Source: Synaphobranchus kaupii
Taxonomy: Eukaryota > Chordata > Actinopteri > Anguilliformes > Synaphobranchidae
Length of the DNA stretch: 64,000 nucleotides
NCBI GenBank assembly: GCA_029718625.1
Contig: CM056380.1
Location: forward strand, 18,534,923 to 18,598,922
Direction: 5' to 3'
Positions 13,387-24,757 of this stretch are shown here, piece by piece. Both the position numbers and the translations under genes were made by a program. Under the pieces are notes generated by a model. That model made no database searches, was not told the DNA's origin, and saw only the letters and a list, made by a program, of their open reading frames with translations. Position 1 is the stretch's first letter; every line of letters starts with the position of its first letter.

Positions 13387-13597
13387 CAGGGGTACTTAAA
13401 TCTGGCCCTCAAAGCCAGTAGTACAGCTGTTTTTCATCCTTCTCCTCTGATCAGCACCGATGTAGACCTGGCTGGGACACCAGGTGTGTGAAATCTCTAG
13501 CCAATCAATGACATGAATCAACAAATTAATTTAGTAGAAAAAAAAACAAAAAAACAGTAGTACTATAGCCATCAAGGGCAAGACTTGAGTATCCCTG
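13387..13597. mobile_element. Short hAT-like MITE with imperfect inverted ends
   Basis: The left end CAGGGGTACTTAAATCTGG mirrors the right end GACTTGAGTATCCCTG. Length is 211 bp. The CAGGGGT ends are typical of hAT MITEs in fish. The 8-bp flanks do not match well, so the copy is old. Confidence 0.55.
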
Positions 13598-15118
13598 CCC
13601 TATAGAATAAGCCGCTATCAGAACTTTTCTTGTATAAATTCCACTGCAAGTTTAATTACCCAAGTCCATCTCAATAACGTGTGTCTGTGGCCACAGGAGA
13701 GAGGCAGTGCTGTAGCTGCAACCAACCTCTGCTCATGGATACAAACCTGCAACCTTCCAGCATCAAGGTAGGCATGTTTCTCCCAATTTAATAAAGGTAA
13801 ACAGAATAAATGTTCAAAATAGAAATGCATGTAAATATAAAGTGTACTATGAACATAATCAAATTGCACCGTGGAATGTTTTTTTGTTTTTTTTAAACAG
13901 CATGTCTCCCATATTAACACACTCTTGTGAGTATTTAAATTCTTTAGTGTGATCTCCCTATAAGGCAAAGATTGCTGTTTATCCCCCAGTGACGCTCATA
14001 TTTGATGCGCTATAAGGCGCTAAGTCTTATTACAGATGACACAATTACAAGGCCATGTTTTAATGGGACAATCAATGAGTCACAAAATGAAAGTTTAAGC
14101 CTATATCCACACCGCTTCTCGGGTACACCAGGGCATATCTCTCCCACACACAGTGGAGATGTGTTGTTATTTATCTTTGAGGTTGAAAATCTCTCTCTCA
14201 TACCAGCTCATTTCAAGAAGCATTTAATTTATTAGGAAATATTAAAATGCTGTTTCAATGATATACAGCTGTAGTAAATGATCAGTGGTTATACAATATT
14301 ATCAAATTCAGGTTTCCATTTTAGCTCTCAAAAACCATGTACAGAATGGCACAATTGATCAGAAACTGACAATTAATTTGACAACTACAAACCTGAAATG
14401 TTCAATTAAGGCAAAATGCCCATTACGTGTATAATGCTGAGGATTTATCAATATGCCTTTGCAAGCTGCTTACCATTAATTACAATTAGCAAACAAATAT
14501 ATCAGTCTGGCAGGGCCATTTTGCCCTCAGTTAAATGTGCAAACATTCAAGAGTTTAGAGAATGGCCTGAAAGCATTAATTTTCCATAAACCTGATCCAC
14601 CTCCCCTACTCCAGGCACTCATTAAACCGGCAGATATCTCATTTAGATCTAAATTTATTAATAGGCTATAGCGCACAGTCAGATCTAATTTAGTATTCTT
14701 TTAATCTTTTCGTTTTTCCCCCATTAATATTATTTTTCAAATGTGAATGAGATTAAGTTTCTATTTTATAAATTTGGATGCCGTGAGCCACAGTTCAAGT
14801 GAAAGCGACATGACTCTCCCGGGTAGTAACCTTTAGCCTCATCCCAACGGCCCGAATCCACTCGACCTTTATTAGCTTGTCTTTTACGTTAGCCAGGGCA
14901 GGGTGTGCAATGCCAATAGCTAACTATTGTCGTATTTTACTGTAGTAGAATATTATCGTGGTTAAACTGGAAAAAAAAACTAACATGGCTGTCGAAACAA
15001 ATTTCAAAAATGAGAAACTAAACTAATTTCAAAAAAAGTCAGAAATTATCTGAAAATCCACACAGTGAAGTATGATTGAGTCCTACCATCACACTGAAGA
15101 TAACAGAATGGATACGGG
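13598..15118. other. Intergenic AT-rich stretch
   Basis: No gene, RNA or clear repeat recognised. Confidence 0.5.
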
Positions 15119-15232
15119 TTATTCTATTAGCATAACATTTGTCTTCACATTAATGTAGCCTACAGTAACGTGAAGACAAATGTTATTCTATTAGCATAAC
15201 ATTTGTCTTCACATTACTGTAGGCTACATTGC
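15119..15232. repeat. Hairpin with overlapping direct repeat
   Basis: The block TTCTATTAGCATAACATTTG is present at about 15121 and again at about 15185 in direct orientation. Between them lies an inverted partner reading GTAACGTGAAGACAAATG. TGTAGCCTACAG and CTGTAGGCTACA form the outer arms of a palindrome. Probably a small MITE remnant or a replication-slippage duplication. Confidence 0.6.
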
Positions 15233-15940
15233 ACCTAGTACTTCCATGTGCGCAGTAGGCTATCTACAGTCATGTGAAAAAGTAAGTATGACCTCAAACG
15301 GTAGTCAGTTTTTTTGACATATCTGGAAACAAGTTTATTTTATTTTAATTTCAACTATATTGATAAGGTAAACTAATTCAACAAATGATGCTAAAAAAGT
15401 AAACTTTGGAATTACTTAAGCAATTGAAATGAATATATAATATAAGTATACCCCTACCTACAAATATATTTGATTAAGATTGATGTCTGGTGCACAAAAC
15501 AGGTGTAAATGATTGTCCAATTATTAGATAATTAGATAGCAGAGGTTCTATGCTTACATAAAAACAGACAATTGGTCTGGTTTGGACCTAATGAGGTGTG
15601 TGCTAACATACAGTCAAGCCGGAAAGTCTGCACACCCCTTTCACCTTCTCCACGTTTTATTACGTTACAGACATATTCTACAATAGATTGAGTTCATTTT
15701 TTGTCTCAAAATTCTACACAAAATAGCCCATAATGACAAAGTGAAAACAGGTTTTTAGACAATTGTGCTAATTTATTAAAAATCAAAATGTAAAATATGA
15801 TATGATATGACACCCAAAAGTGAGCTGAGGTGCATTTTGTTTCCACTGATACTGCTTGAGATGTTTCTACAACTTATTTGGGAGTCCACCTGTGATAAAT
15901 TCAATTGATTGGACATGATTGGGGATTGTCAACACCTGCC

Positions 15941-15947
15941 TATATAA
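15941..15947 (+). promoter_or_regulatory. TATA box of the intact Tc1 transposase gene
   Basis: TATATAA lies 49 bases upstream of the transposase ATG, inside the element. This is consistent with an internal promoter. Confidence 0.55.
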
Positions 15948-15989
15948 GGTCCCACAGTTGACAGTGCATGTCAGAGCAAACTCCAAGCC

Positions 15990-17009
15990 ATGGGGTCAAA
16001 GGAATTATCTGCAGACCTCAGAAACAGGATTGTGTCAAGGCATAGATCTGGAGAAGGGTACGGAAAAATCTCTGCAGCTTTACAGATCCCAAAGAGCACA
16101 GTGGCCACCGTCATTCGTAAATGGAAGAAGTTTGGAACCACCAAGAATCTTCCTAGACCTGGCCGCCCGGCCAAACTGAGCAATCGGGGAAGACGGGCCT
16201 TGGCCAGGGAGGTGAGCAGGAACCCGAGGGTCACTCTGACAGAGCTCCAGCGTATCCTTGTGGAGATGGGAGAACCTTTCAGAAGATCAACCATCCAGGC
16301 AGCACTCCACCAATCAGGCCTTTATGGTAGAGTGGCCAGACGGAAGACCCTCCTTAGTAAAAGGCACATCACAGCCCGCTTGGAGTTTGCCAAAAGGTAC
16401 CTAGAGGACTCTCAAACCATGAGAATCAAGATTCTCTGGTCTGATGAAACCAAAATTGAACTTTTTGGCCTGAATACCAAGCGTCACGTCTGGAGGAAAC
16501 CAGGCACCGCTCATCACCTGGCTAATACCATCCCTACAGTGAAGCATGGCGGTGGCAGCATCATGATGTGGGGATGTTTTTCAGCAGCGGGAACGGGAAG
16601 ACTAGTCCTGATAGAGGGAAAGATGAATGCAGCTAAGTACACCGAGATCCTTGAAGAAAACCTGCTCCAGAGCGCTCTGGACCTCAGACTGGGGCGAAGG
16701 TTTACCTTCCAACATGACAACGACCCGAAGCACACAGCCAAGAGAACAAAGGAGTGGCTTCGGAGAAAGTCTGTGCATGTCCTTGAGTGGCCCAGCCAGA
16801 GCCCAGACCTGAATCCAATTGAACATCTGTGGAAAGAGCTGAAAATGGCTGTGTACCGACGCTCCCCATCCAACCTGACGGAGCTTGGAAGGATATGCCA
16901 AGAGGAATGGGCAAAAATGTCCAGAAACAAGTGTGCCAAGCTCGTAGCTTCTTTCCCAAGACGCCTTGAAGCTGTAATCGCTGCCAAAGGTGCAGCAACC
17001 AAGTATTAG
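15990..17009 (+). CDS. Tc1-like transposase, intact, 339 aa
   Basis: A cut-and-paste transposase of the Tc1/mariner superfamily acting in the nucleus on its own inverted repeats. The N-terminal paired-type DNA-binding domain has two helix-turn-helix units (about 5-45 and 64-110) joined by a GRPR-like linker (RPGRPAKLSN, about 57-66). The catalytic domain has D152 (LWSDETK), D243 (QHDNDPKHTA) and E278 (NPIEHLWKELK), a DD34E spacing as in functional Tc1 enzymes, plus a glycine-rich VKHGGGSIMMWG box. Length matches the usual 340. The first ATG lies 49 bases downstream of a TATATAA box. No stop or frameshift is visible, so the element could be active, or could have been until recently. Confidence 0.95.
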   Translation: MGSKELSADLRNRIVSRHRSGEGYGKISAALQIPKSTVATVIRKWKKFGTTKNLPRPGRPAKLSNRGRRALAREVSRNPRVTLTELQRILVEMGEPFRRSTIQAALHQSGLYGRVARRKTLLSKRHITARLEFAKRYLEDSQTMRIKILWSDETKIELFGLNTKRHVWRKPGTAHHLANTIPTVKHGGGSIMMWGCFSAAGTGRLVLIEGKMNAAKYTEILEENLLQSALDLRLGRRFTFQHDNDPKHTAKRTKEWLRRKSVHVLEWPSQSPDLNPIEHLWKELKMAVYRRSPSNLTELGRICQEEWAKMSRNKCAKLVASFPRRLEAVIAAKGAATKY

Positions 17010-17231
17010 GCTAAGGGTGTGTACAGATATGTAACCCCTAAATAACCTATTTTTGTCAGTAAAATAAAATTGCATATTTTCTAAAAACCTGTTTTCACTT
17101 CGTCATTATTGGCTATTGTGTGTAGATGTTTGAGGCAAAAAATGAACTCAATCTATTGTAGTATATGTCTGTAACGTAATAAACCGTGGAGAAGGTGAAA
17201 GGGGTGTGCAGACTTTCCGGCTTGACTGTAT

Positions 17232-18263
17232 CATGCCTTGGTCAAAAGAGCTAGCTGGAGCCCTGAGAAAAAAGATTATTGATTCTCATGACTGGGAGGG
17301 GTTACAAAGCCATTTCAAAGCAGTTTGAAGTACATCATTCAACTGTTCGACGCATCACATCCAAATGGAGAAAATTCCACATCACCGGAAATCTACGCTG
17401 GACAGGCCCCACCAAATTCACTCCAAGAGCTGACCGAAAGATGCTCCTTGAAGTCTCCAAGAACCCAAGGGTAACATCTAAGGACCTACAGACTTCACTT
17501 GCCACAATTAACGTGAAAGTGCATGAGTCAACAATCAGAAATAGATTGCACAAACTTGGCCTACATGGGAGGATAGGAAGGAAGAAGTCCCTGCTCTCCA
17601 AAAAGAATATAAAAGCACGACTGAACTTTGCCAAACAACATCTGGATTAAGTTAAAAACTACTGGGATAATTCACTCTGGACTTCAAAGTTGGAGTTGGT
17701 TGGGCACAATGCAAAACGTCATGTTTGGCGAAGATGCAACACTGTCTTTGAGCAGAAGCACCTCATTCCAACGGTGAAACATGGTGGAGGGGGCGTTATG
17801 GTTTGGGGCTGCTTTGCTGCCTCAGAGCCTGGTAAACTTACCATAATAGATTCAACCATGAATTCAACTTTATACCAGACCATTCTTGAGGAGAATGTGA
17901 GGCCATCAGTTCAGATGCTGAAGCTGAAAAGGTCCTGGATCCTCCAACAGGATAATGATACTAAACATGCAAGCAAATTTTATACATTTATACAGAATGG
18001 CTCAAAAAGAAAAAACGGAGGGTTATGGAATTGCCATGTCAAATTCCAGACCTAAATCCTATCTAAATGCTTTGGGGGGACTTGAAGCAGGCTGTGCATT
18101 CAAGGAAGCCCTCTAACATCACACAATTAAAGCAGTACTGCAAAGAAGAATGGCTGAAAATTCCTCCCAATCGATGTATAAGAGACATATAAGAGACTTA
18201 TAGTCAATTCCAAAAAACGCATAGAAGAGGTTATTGCTGCCAAAGGGGGCGACACCAGTTATT
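17232..18263 (+). pseudogene. Degenerate Tc1-like transposase of the outer element
   Basis: An open stretch at 17279-17650 shows paired helix-turn-helix features (YKAISKQFEVHHSTVRRI, then KDLQTSLATINVKVHEST). A stop at 17648-17650 is followed by KLELVGHNAKRHVWRR, VKHGGGGVMVWGCFA and LQQDNDTKHAS. The first catalytic Asp of the usual SDE motif is not seen (WTSKLELVG instead). The C-terminal third has a frameshift and stops before the final AKGGDTSY-like end near 18260. It cannot encode a working enzyme. Confidence 0.9.
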
Positions 18264-18481
18264 GAAGCCAGGGGTGTACTTACTTTTTCCTCACAGGATA
18301 ATTGCACTTCTGTTGATTTCTGATAAATAAATAATTTAAAAGCATATTTTTTTATGAGTTCCTTTGTTAGACAACCTTTAACAGTAAAAAGTATTGGAAT
18401 AAGGATCAAATGTCCATGTGTCCAAATATGTCTAAAAAGAGACAACTTATCTGGGGGTGTACTTACTTTTTCACATGACTG

Positions 18482-19031
18482 TATGTAGGCTACCAAACGT
18501 AATGCCATAGTAGCTTGTAAGCTGCTGCAGAGCTTAGACTGGTGAGCTGTTCTATTCTATATATCTGGATATAAGGCTTCTGAGGTTTGGGTGTTATTTT
18601 AAAAAAAATCAGCAATACAGCTGTCCTTCTTAAAGTAGGCTAGAACAAAATGACTAAATAGGCCTATGTGGCTAACATACACAGGACATAATTGATAATG
18701 TTGTGGCATAGGCTATATGAGCTATGGAAAACAAACTACGACGACTTGCAATAATGTCATCTTTGCCCTTAGGCCTATATTGTAGCCTGCAGATTGTATT
18801 GTAGCCATATAGGCTAATGCAGATCATTTTCGCTACAACTAATTATATTGTAATTTCACTTTTGTTCATTAGTATGGGCCGTTGCGCCGTCATTTATAAA
18901 AGGCAACATTTTATAATACGAGTAGGCTATTCATTTGCAAAATCTAGCCTACATCAATTTATGTTCTTCTAAATGTAGGCTAATTTAAAACCCTAACTTT
19001 GGAACTTAATTAAATTTTTTGGCAACAGTAA

Positions 19032-19070
<39 letters not shown>

Positions 19071-20030
19071 ACCTTTTATGTAATGCACCTGTTAGAGAGG
19101 TACTTGTTTTCATCGCCCCCTGTCGGTTATTGTGATTATATAGCCTATATATATTGGACAGTGTTCTCGCTTCGCTGCAAAAAAAAAAACCATTAGCCTA
19201 CTGTTGGCTAATCAACCCCTTGGATCTATCGGTAAAACATCTTGACATCAGTGTATTTTCAGGTTGAACACTGAACCGTTGTCAATACCGTTTTTCCATC
19301 TTGAAATAAAGACACAATAAAAACTTAACCGAGTGTGCAGCCTTTCAGACTACTCTGTGTTTCAGTAATGAATTCAACGCGTTTCCAAAAGCCAAACACT
19401 ATTGTGCATATTTACATATTTACTACCTGGCCGTCGGATTTCATTACAAGAATGTTAGTTTTGGCTTCGTTTTCCAGCTGATAGTTGTTAACATAATGAT
19501 AATATGGTGATGGGAAGCATGGAGGGCGGTTAGGACCATGAGTAGGCTAGATTTCAGCGCACACACGATTTGTTTGTTTAACGGTGCAATGCAGAATTTA
19601 CATTTTTACGAAAAACGTGAATTGATATTCAAAAAGCCTGGAATTTTAAGCAATTCCTAAATAAATGAAGAAAGTAGATTATTTAACATTTTAATGGGAA
19701 TAAAAACTAATTTACTTACCAACTCCGATTTTTTCATCTTCTGTCGGTGTCCACATGATCCTGGTAAAATTCCCAAGAAATCAAAGCCCGGTTTAGTCGT
19801 TTTCATGGACGAGTATAAGTGAAAGTTACATGAATCGCCCAGATCTCCGAACACACACACACACAGAGCTATATTTCACGGTTTGCAAATAACATAACTG
19901 TTGGAAATAAAAAATGAATTAAGTCGCAATAGAGTTAGATTATTTCGTTTCTAAAACGACACATTTCTCCCTGTTTTGTAGTAGGCTACCTTCTTGTCTT
20001 GCAGCGCACAGGCTATAGCCTATAAACTAC
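18482..20030. repeat. Non-coding stretch unusually rich in TAGGCTA/TAGCCTA
   Basis: By hand I count 12 copies of TAGGCTA or its complement TAGCCTA in about 1.55 kb; random sequence would give about 0.2. The copies are dispersed rather than tandem. An (ATT)n microsatellite lies at about 19031-19066. No gene was recognised. Confidence 0.6.
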
Positions 20031-21265
20031 AGCAGTCCGTAATCTCTGCCTCCCCACTTGTGTGTGAGAATCTTTCCCTCAACGCTATCAATGCAGCAGC
20101 ATCTCCGACCACAGCGAGAATGGAGACAGTTTATTTATTTATTTTTTTCTCTCGTCCGACATTCGCGTCCCCACTCTGTTACTTAAATCGGATACTAGCA
20201 AAGTCTGGCGAACCAAATGCCATTGCAGTCGCAGATTTCCGGAAATATGACGAGTTCATCTCATAGGTAGGCGACTGTGTGGATAAAATGCGTGCCCTTT
20301 TCCCGACTGCGGAACGTCTTGCTGTCTACGGGAGAGTAACGGGTACTGGTTATTCCGATAGCCGCTGCAGCGCCATTTTTGCCCAGTCGCCGTCACATGA
20401 TGCAGACTGTCAAACAGCCCACTGGGCACAGTCTGCAGTCCCCGAATAAAAAGCCAGCTTCGGGACAAGTGTAACAGGCCAGTGATAATTTCACTTTAAG
20501 AGCTGCCTTAAGTTATTTTACAGTAGACTATTGCTTGGTTGTGAAAGTGGTATTTTTCAAGCACAAGGCGTCTTTAGTCTATTTTATTTTGTATTAAGCC
20601 ACAATGTAATGAATTCAACTTTTATCATTTTAATTTGTCATGACGGTCCAGTCATGATGTTTCACAATAAATGTATTTTCATGCAAAAGTGAGAGGAATA
20701 CTTTCAAATATTCGCTCAGGTGATACAAGGTGCTTATCGGTTACCAACAAGGACGCTGCACTGCTATATAAACAGACATGTATCCTTCCCAGACCCCTCT
20801 TTACGATAACACTGGAATGAGGGGTTTCGGGTTGGATTAGCCTACATTTTGAACAAAAGAGGAATAAAATTGGGCTAATATGTTTGGTTTAACAATGATG
20901 CAATGCATACCCCGTGGTTGGTTAAATAACCGTCGACGCCTGAGCAGACTGTTATTTTTTGGTCGTAGGTCCTACATAATCTCCACGGTCGATCTGCATC
21001 TTCTAATAATACATTTTCATGGTGTGACGACTGGCCTCTGAATTGATTCAGACTATGTGGCTGTTAGCTCTAGCCACATTCTAATTAATTGCCCTGAACA
21101 CAGTCCTCTACGATATACAGTCCGCTCAATTAATGTTTTTTAAGGTCTTAAGTATTTTTATTGGATGAACAAACCTATTTTACTCTGAGAAAAAATATTG
21201 TCCCCATATGAGAAGACTTAAAGACTTGCAGGGGAATTTTAGGCTTGATTTATTTTTATTTTTTT

Positions 21266-21267
<2 letters not shown>
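20031..21267. other. Intergenic stretch without recognised features
   Basis: Short ORFs around 20.0-20.5 kb match no family I know. No exon-like splice pattern was seen. Confidence 0.5.

Positions 21268-21312
<45 letters not shown>
21268..21312. repeat. (GT)n microsatellite
   Basis: An uninterrupted GT dinucleotide run of about 22 units. Confidence 0.97.
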
Positions 21313-22809
21313 AAGGCCCACAGACCAGACAGACTAAAGATGTACACAGGAAATAACAGCTCTTGTTCTGTGTTGCTATCTTTGTTTAAATTGGTTTGTG
21401 TATTGGCTGAAATGGGTCTCTCTTCCTCTATCAGACTTCCAGCTGTCTGGAAAACTGTTGTGAGATCTCAAATCCCCTCAACTGAGAAAGAATCTTTCTG
21501 ACAATGTAGAAAGACAAAACCGCTTTAGTTCCATGATCGATACCTACCAATTACCTGAGTCTGAACTCACTTGCCATCATTTGAAGTTGGAGAATAAATC
21601 AAAAACAGGCGTGAGTCTTAATAACCAAGACCATCCCTTCATCATTCTCTGATATTATACATAAACCCTTTTGTTCCAAACAGTTTAGTCAAAGTGTTCA
21701 ACTGAAAGATTCAGGCATTCATCTTTTCTATCAGCAATGAGGTTCCGTAACAAAAATACTAGGCTACACCATCTGCTACTAGTGGCGCATGACAGCTGCA
21801 TGCCTCTACAGTCAGTAGCCAAAGTGTTTTATTGTCCCTACATGGTATCTGTCAATTGATGGTCTCTGTCCTGTTTTATGAATCCTTGTATTTGTGTTGT
21901 CTTTAAACATGAAGCCTACGGTCTAAATGTTCTGCTGTGGTGCTTGGTGATGATGCAAATTCCCATTCTTGAGATCAGCGAAGTAATAATGCAACTACTG
22001 CTCTTTTCCAAAGGGGCCCATGAATGGAGGTTTCTGTATTAGCGTAGTCAATGAGATACAGCGCGAGCTGTGCGCGCTCTGAAGACTGTGCGGCAGTTTC
22101 ACAGTGGCTGCCATTACCCAGTAACAATAGGTCCCGGAACAACATTGGACCCCTTATGCAGCAGTAAGCCACTTCTTTGTCTAGTTTCTTTTCAGCGAGT
22201 CGTGGACGTCTATCTATTGGACGTTGTTTGACTCAGATTGCATCAATAGAAACCAACAAACAGGACCATGCAGTGTACAGTTGTAGTCTTGCATTTTCAT
22301 CCTAGCTTGAGAATGAACGTGATTATTAGTGAATCATTAGGGCATGAACTGTTCGCAGGCTGACACCATGTCTTTCACGATAAGAAAAAGGCAGTAGCAC
22401 CTCTATGGATTCCAGGAGCCGTGGCTATAGAGGGAGTTCGTCTTCAGACGACAAAATATGGTGAAAAGTTAGAACTTACTAAATCAATCTCTGCAATGAA
22501 CGAACAGCCCACATTGTCCCCAATGACACACACATACACACAAGCACACATACATAGTTCTAGCTAAGACTGTTTCACCTTCATTTGATGGTTTCCGAAT
22601 TATCCAAGGATGCTTCTAGAACAATAATATTCACTTGTCCTCGGAGAGCCACAGGGTGCACTGGCCCTTGTTTCCATATTAAAATCAGCAAGTGATATAG
22701 CGCTGTTCTACCCTGTGGTCTGTAACCCTGGTCCTATAGAGCTGCAAGGTGGGATGGTTCTATTCAGCAACCAATTAGGAACCAAGAAACCAGCTGAGCA
22801 TATTAGCTA
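21313..22809. other. Intergenic stretch without recognised genes
   Basis: Near 22.63-22.77 kb there are short motifs (CCTCGGAGAGCCACAGGGTG, AACCCTGGTCCTATAGAGC) resembling the ends of an old MITE. Otherwise nothing recognised. Confidence 0.45.
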
Positions 22810-23639
22810 CATAATATATTCAATTCAATTTTATTTGTATAGCGCTTTTTACAGAGAACTGTCACAAAGATGCTGCACAGGGAAACAGAAGGAAAATTGA
22901 GCAAAAAACCAGGCCTGAGCCCCCAACCAGCAAAACGAGGTAAAAAAACTCCCCGGCAGGGGAGAAAAAACACTCAACAGTGGCGAGAAAAAACTCCCCA
23001 GTGGGAAGAAATCTCGGAAGGAACCTGGCTAGAGAGGGGGTGCCCATCCTTCGCTGGCCGGCCCGGTTTAAATTAAAGGTGGACTGAATGGTAATAGGGT
23101 CAATGACAAATAAGGTTTTCAAAATGAAAAAAAAATAAAATACTGACCAAAATGGATTTTAAATACATTCTTAATTCCACAAGAATGTATCCTGTGTATT
23201 TATATTTGTTTCATAGCTTTTAAGGTGATATAAATACATTTTTAAACAAGATTTCAGATTTTACCACCCAGAAATGTCAGGTGGCGCGACCATATATGAA
23301 TTTTGAATAATACACTTTTAATGTATTTACCACTACTGAAAACCTGCAAATATGAATCATTGTAGTGTGTAAAATACACATCACATGGTAAATTCCATTT
23401 ATGGCAGTTTTATTCCATTTATAGAAACGGCCACTTCTTTTTGTTTTCAAACACCTTATTTTCCATAGAGAGAAAGAAACCAGTCACGCCACCTGACATT
23501 GTGCTCAATAACGGGACACAAAAAAATCACGTCATGTCATTGACCCAATAGTCAATTCAATAATCAATTCAAAGGGGCAGGGTGGTGCATCTGGGACTCC
23601 GGTTGCATCAAGTCGGGAGGATAAACCAAAGGAGGGACA

Positions 23640-23750
23640 GGACTGGAGCAGTCTGCAAACTCAGGGTGAGGAGCATGACTGGAGCAGTCTGCAAACTCAG
23701 GGTGAGGAGCATGACTGGAGCAGTCTGCAAACTCAGGGCGAGGGGGGACG
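23640..23750. repeat. 36-bp tandem repeat, about 3 copies
   Basis: The unit contains GGAGCAGTCTGCAAACTCAG and GGTGAGGAGCATGACT. It lies within the LINE-derived segment. Confidence 0.85.
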
Positions 23751-23829
23751 GGCCGAAGTAATCTGCAGCTCAGGGTGAGAGAGGAAAAGAGAAGGTTAGC
23801 CACCCCCCCCCCCCCCCCTTCTGACATCC

Positions 23830-24069
23830 TTAACTATAGGATTGACTAAAGAGGTACGTTTTTAGCCTACACTTAAAGACAGAAAGTGTGTCTGAAGCCC
23901 GAACATACATGGGAAGATTATTCCATAAGAAAGGAGCTCTGTCAGAGAAGGCTCTGCCCATTGTAATTTTAGATATAGTAGGAATTTTCAAATAGCCAGT
24001 ACTTTGAGAGCGAAGTAATCTAGGAGGACAGTAAGGAATGAGTAAGTCACTAAGATATTCTGGGGCCAA
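23830..24069 (-). pseudogene. LINE ORF2 C-terminal fragment
   Basis: An open stretch of 79 codons contains APEYLSDLLIPYCPPRLLRS, then RAFSDRAPFLWNNLP and VFKCRLKTYLFSQSY. This order matches the extreme C-terminus shared by L2, CR1 and Rex1-type reverse transcriptase proteins. The catalytic domains are missing (5' truncation). Confidence 0.7.
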
Positions 24070-24600
24070 ACCATTTAAAGCTTTAAACGCTAGAAGTAAA
24101 ATCTTGTAGTCAATATAATACTAAGTGGCGAGTAACAACAAAATGCAGCAGACCCTGCAGCTCACTCGAACCAGGACTGCAGACCACTCCCTGCCTGACA
24201 CTACACTCTAAAGGCCTCACATACCACATTTTCATCAACGGCTATAGCCTGTTGTCCTTCAATGTGGGGAAAATACTACAACACAGATGACACAGGTTGC
24301 AGCTCATGATGAAGTCTGCAGAGACTTCAATATTAAGAACATTAGAAAATATACAGATGAGAACAGGCCATTTAATGCACCTATTCTTATCATTAACCTA
24401 CACGCTAAAGAGCATCTAGCACTGCATCCAGCCGGGAATTAAAGACCCCTAGAGGGTTTGTGGTGGAGGGTGTGGTCGTGTGCGATGAGCCACACTTGAG
24501 AGCTGCAGGGTGAATCGCTGCCTCGTCATAATCCCTTGCGCTCCCCTCCATTCCTTTATCATGCATCTCCCAGCGTTCATTCGATGGGAATACGCTCATA

Positions 24601-24757
24601 GGGCTTGATTTACTAAGACATTTCGTGTGTGCACAACCTTTTAGCACACGCAAAACTAATAACACAACCAATGATTGATCCCGTCATTGGTCATGCTATT
24701 GGTTTTGCATGCGCTAAAAGGTTTTGCATGCGCTCAAGGTCTGAGTAAATCAAGCCC
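24601..24757. mobile_element. 157-bp MITE with GGGCTTGATTTACT ends
   Basis: The left end GGGCTTGATTTACTAAGAC is mirrored by GAGTAAATCAAGCCC at the right. The interior is nearly palindromic (GTGCACAACCTTTTAGC against GCTAAAAGGTTTTGC). The flanks are ATA on both sides, a likely 3-bp target duplication. Confidence 0.8.

Larger units (their letters stand above)
15611..17228 (+). mobile_element. Complete Tc1-like transposon with intact transposase
   Basis: The 1,618-bp element has 148-bp inverted repeats (15611-15758 and 17081-17228) that differ at about 8 positions by hand count. It begins CAGTCAAGCCGGAAAG and is flanked by TA on both sides. It holds one intact transposase gene and a TATA box. 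It sits inside the 5' region of the outer Tc1 element, so it is the younger insertion. Confidence 0.95.
15267..18481 (+). mobile_element. Dead Tc1-like transposon hosting a second Tc1 element
   Basis: The ends are inverted copies of CAGTCATGTGAAAAAGTAAG, each flanked by TA. Removing the inner element (15611-17228) rejoins a Tc1-like element of about 1.6 kb whose transposase remnant runs from about 17232 to 18263. TA duplication and CAG ends are the Tc1/mariner signature. Confidence 0.9.
22810..24115 (-). mobile_element. LINE 3' fragment (L2/Rex-like), minus strand
   Basis: On the minus strand a decayed ORF2 C-terminus (24069-23830) is followed by a 3' UTR with GGTTCCTTCCGAGATTTC and GAGTTTTTTCTCGCCACTG. 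It ends in the common fish LINE tail AAGCGCTATACAAATAAAA followed by TTGAATTGAA repeats. The same 3' end type occurs on the plus strand at 37.5-38.35 kb. A three-copy 36-bp tandem repeat is embedded at about 23.64-23.75 kb. Confidence 0.7.

Noticed and set aside
19994..20266. A 90-codon ORF with an alanine-rich start
   Set aside because: No known domain, no splice or promoter context, and composition like the surrounding non-coding DNA.
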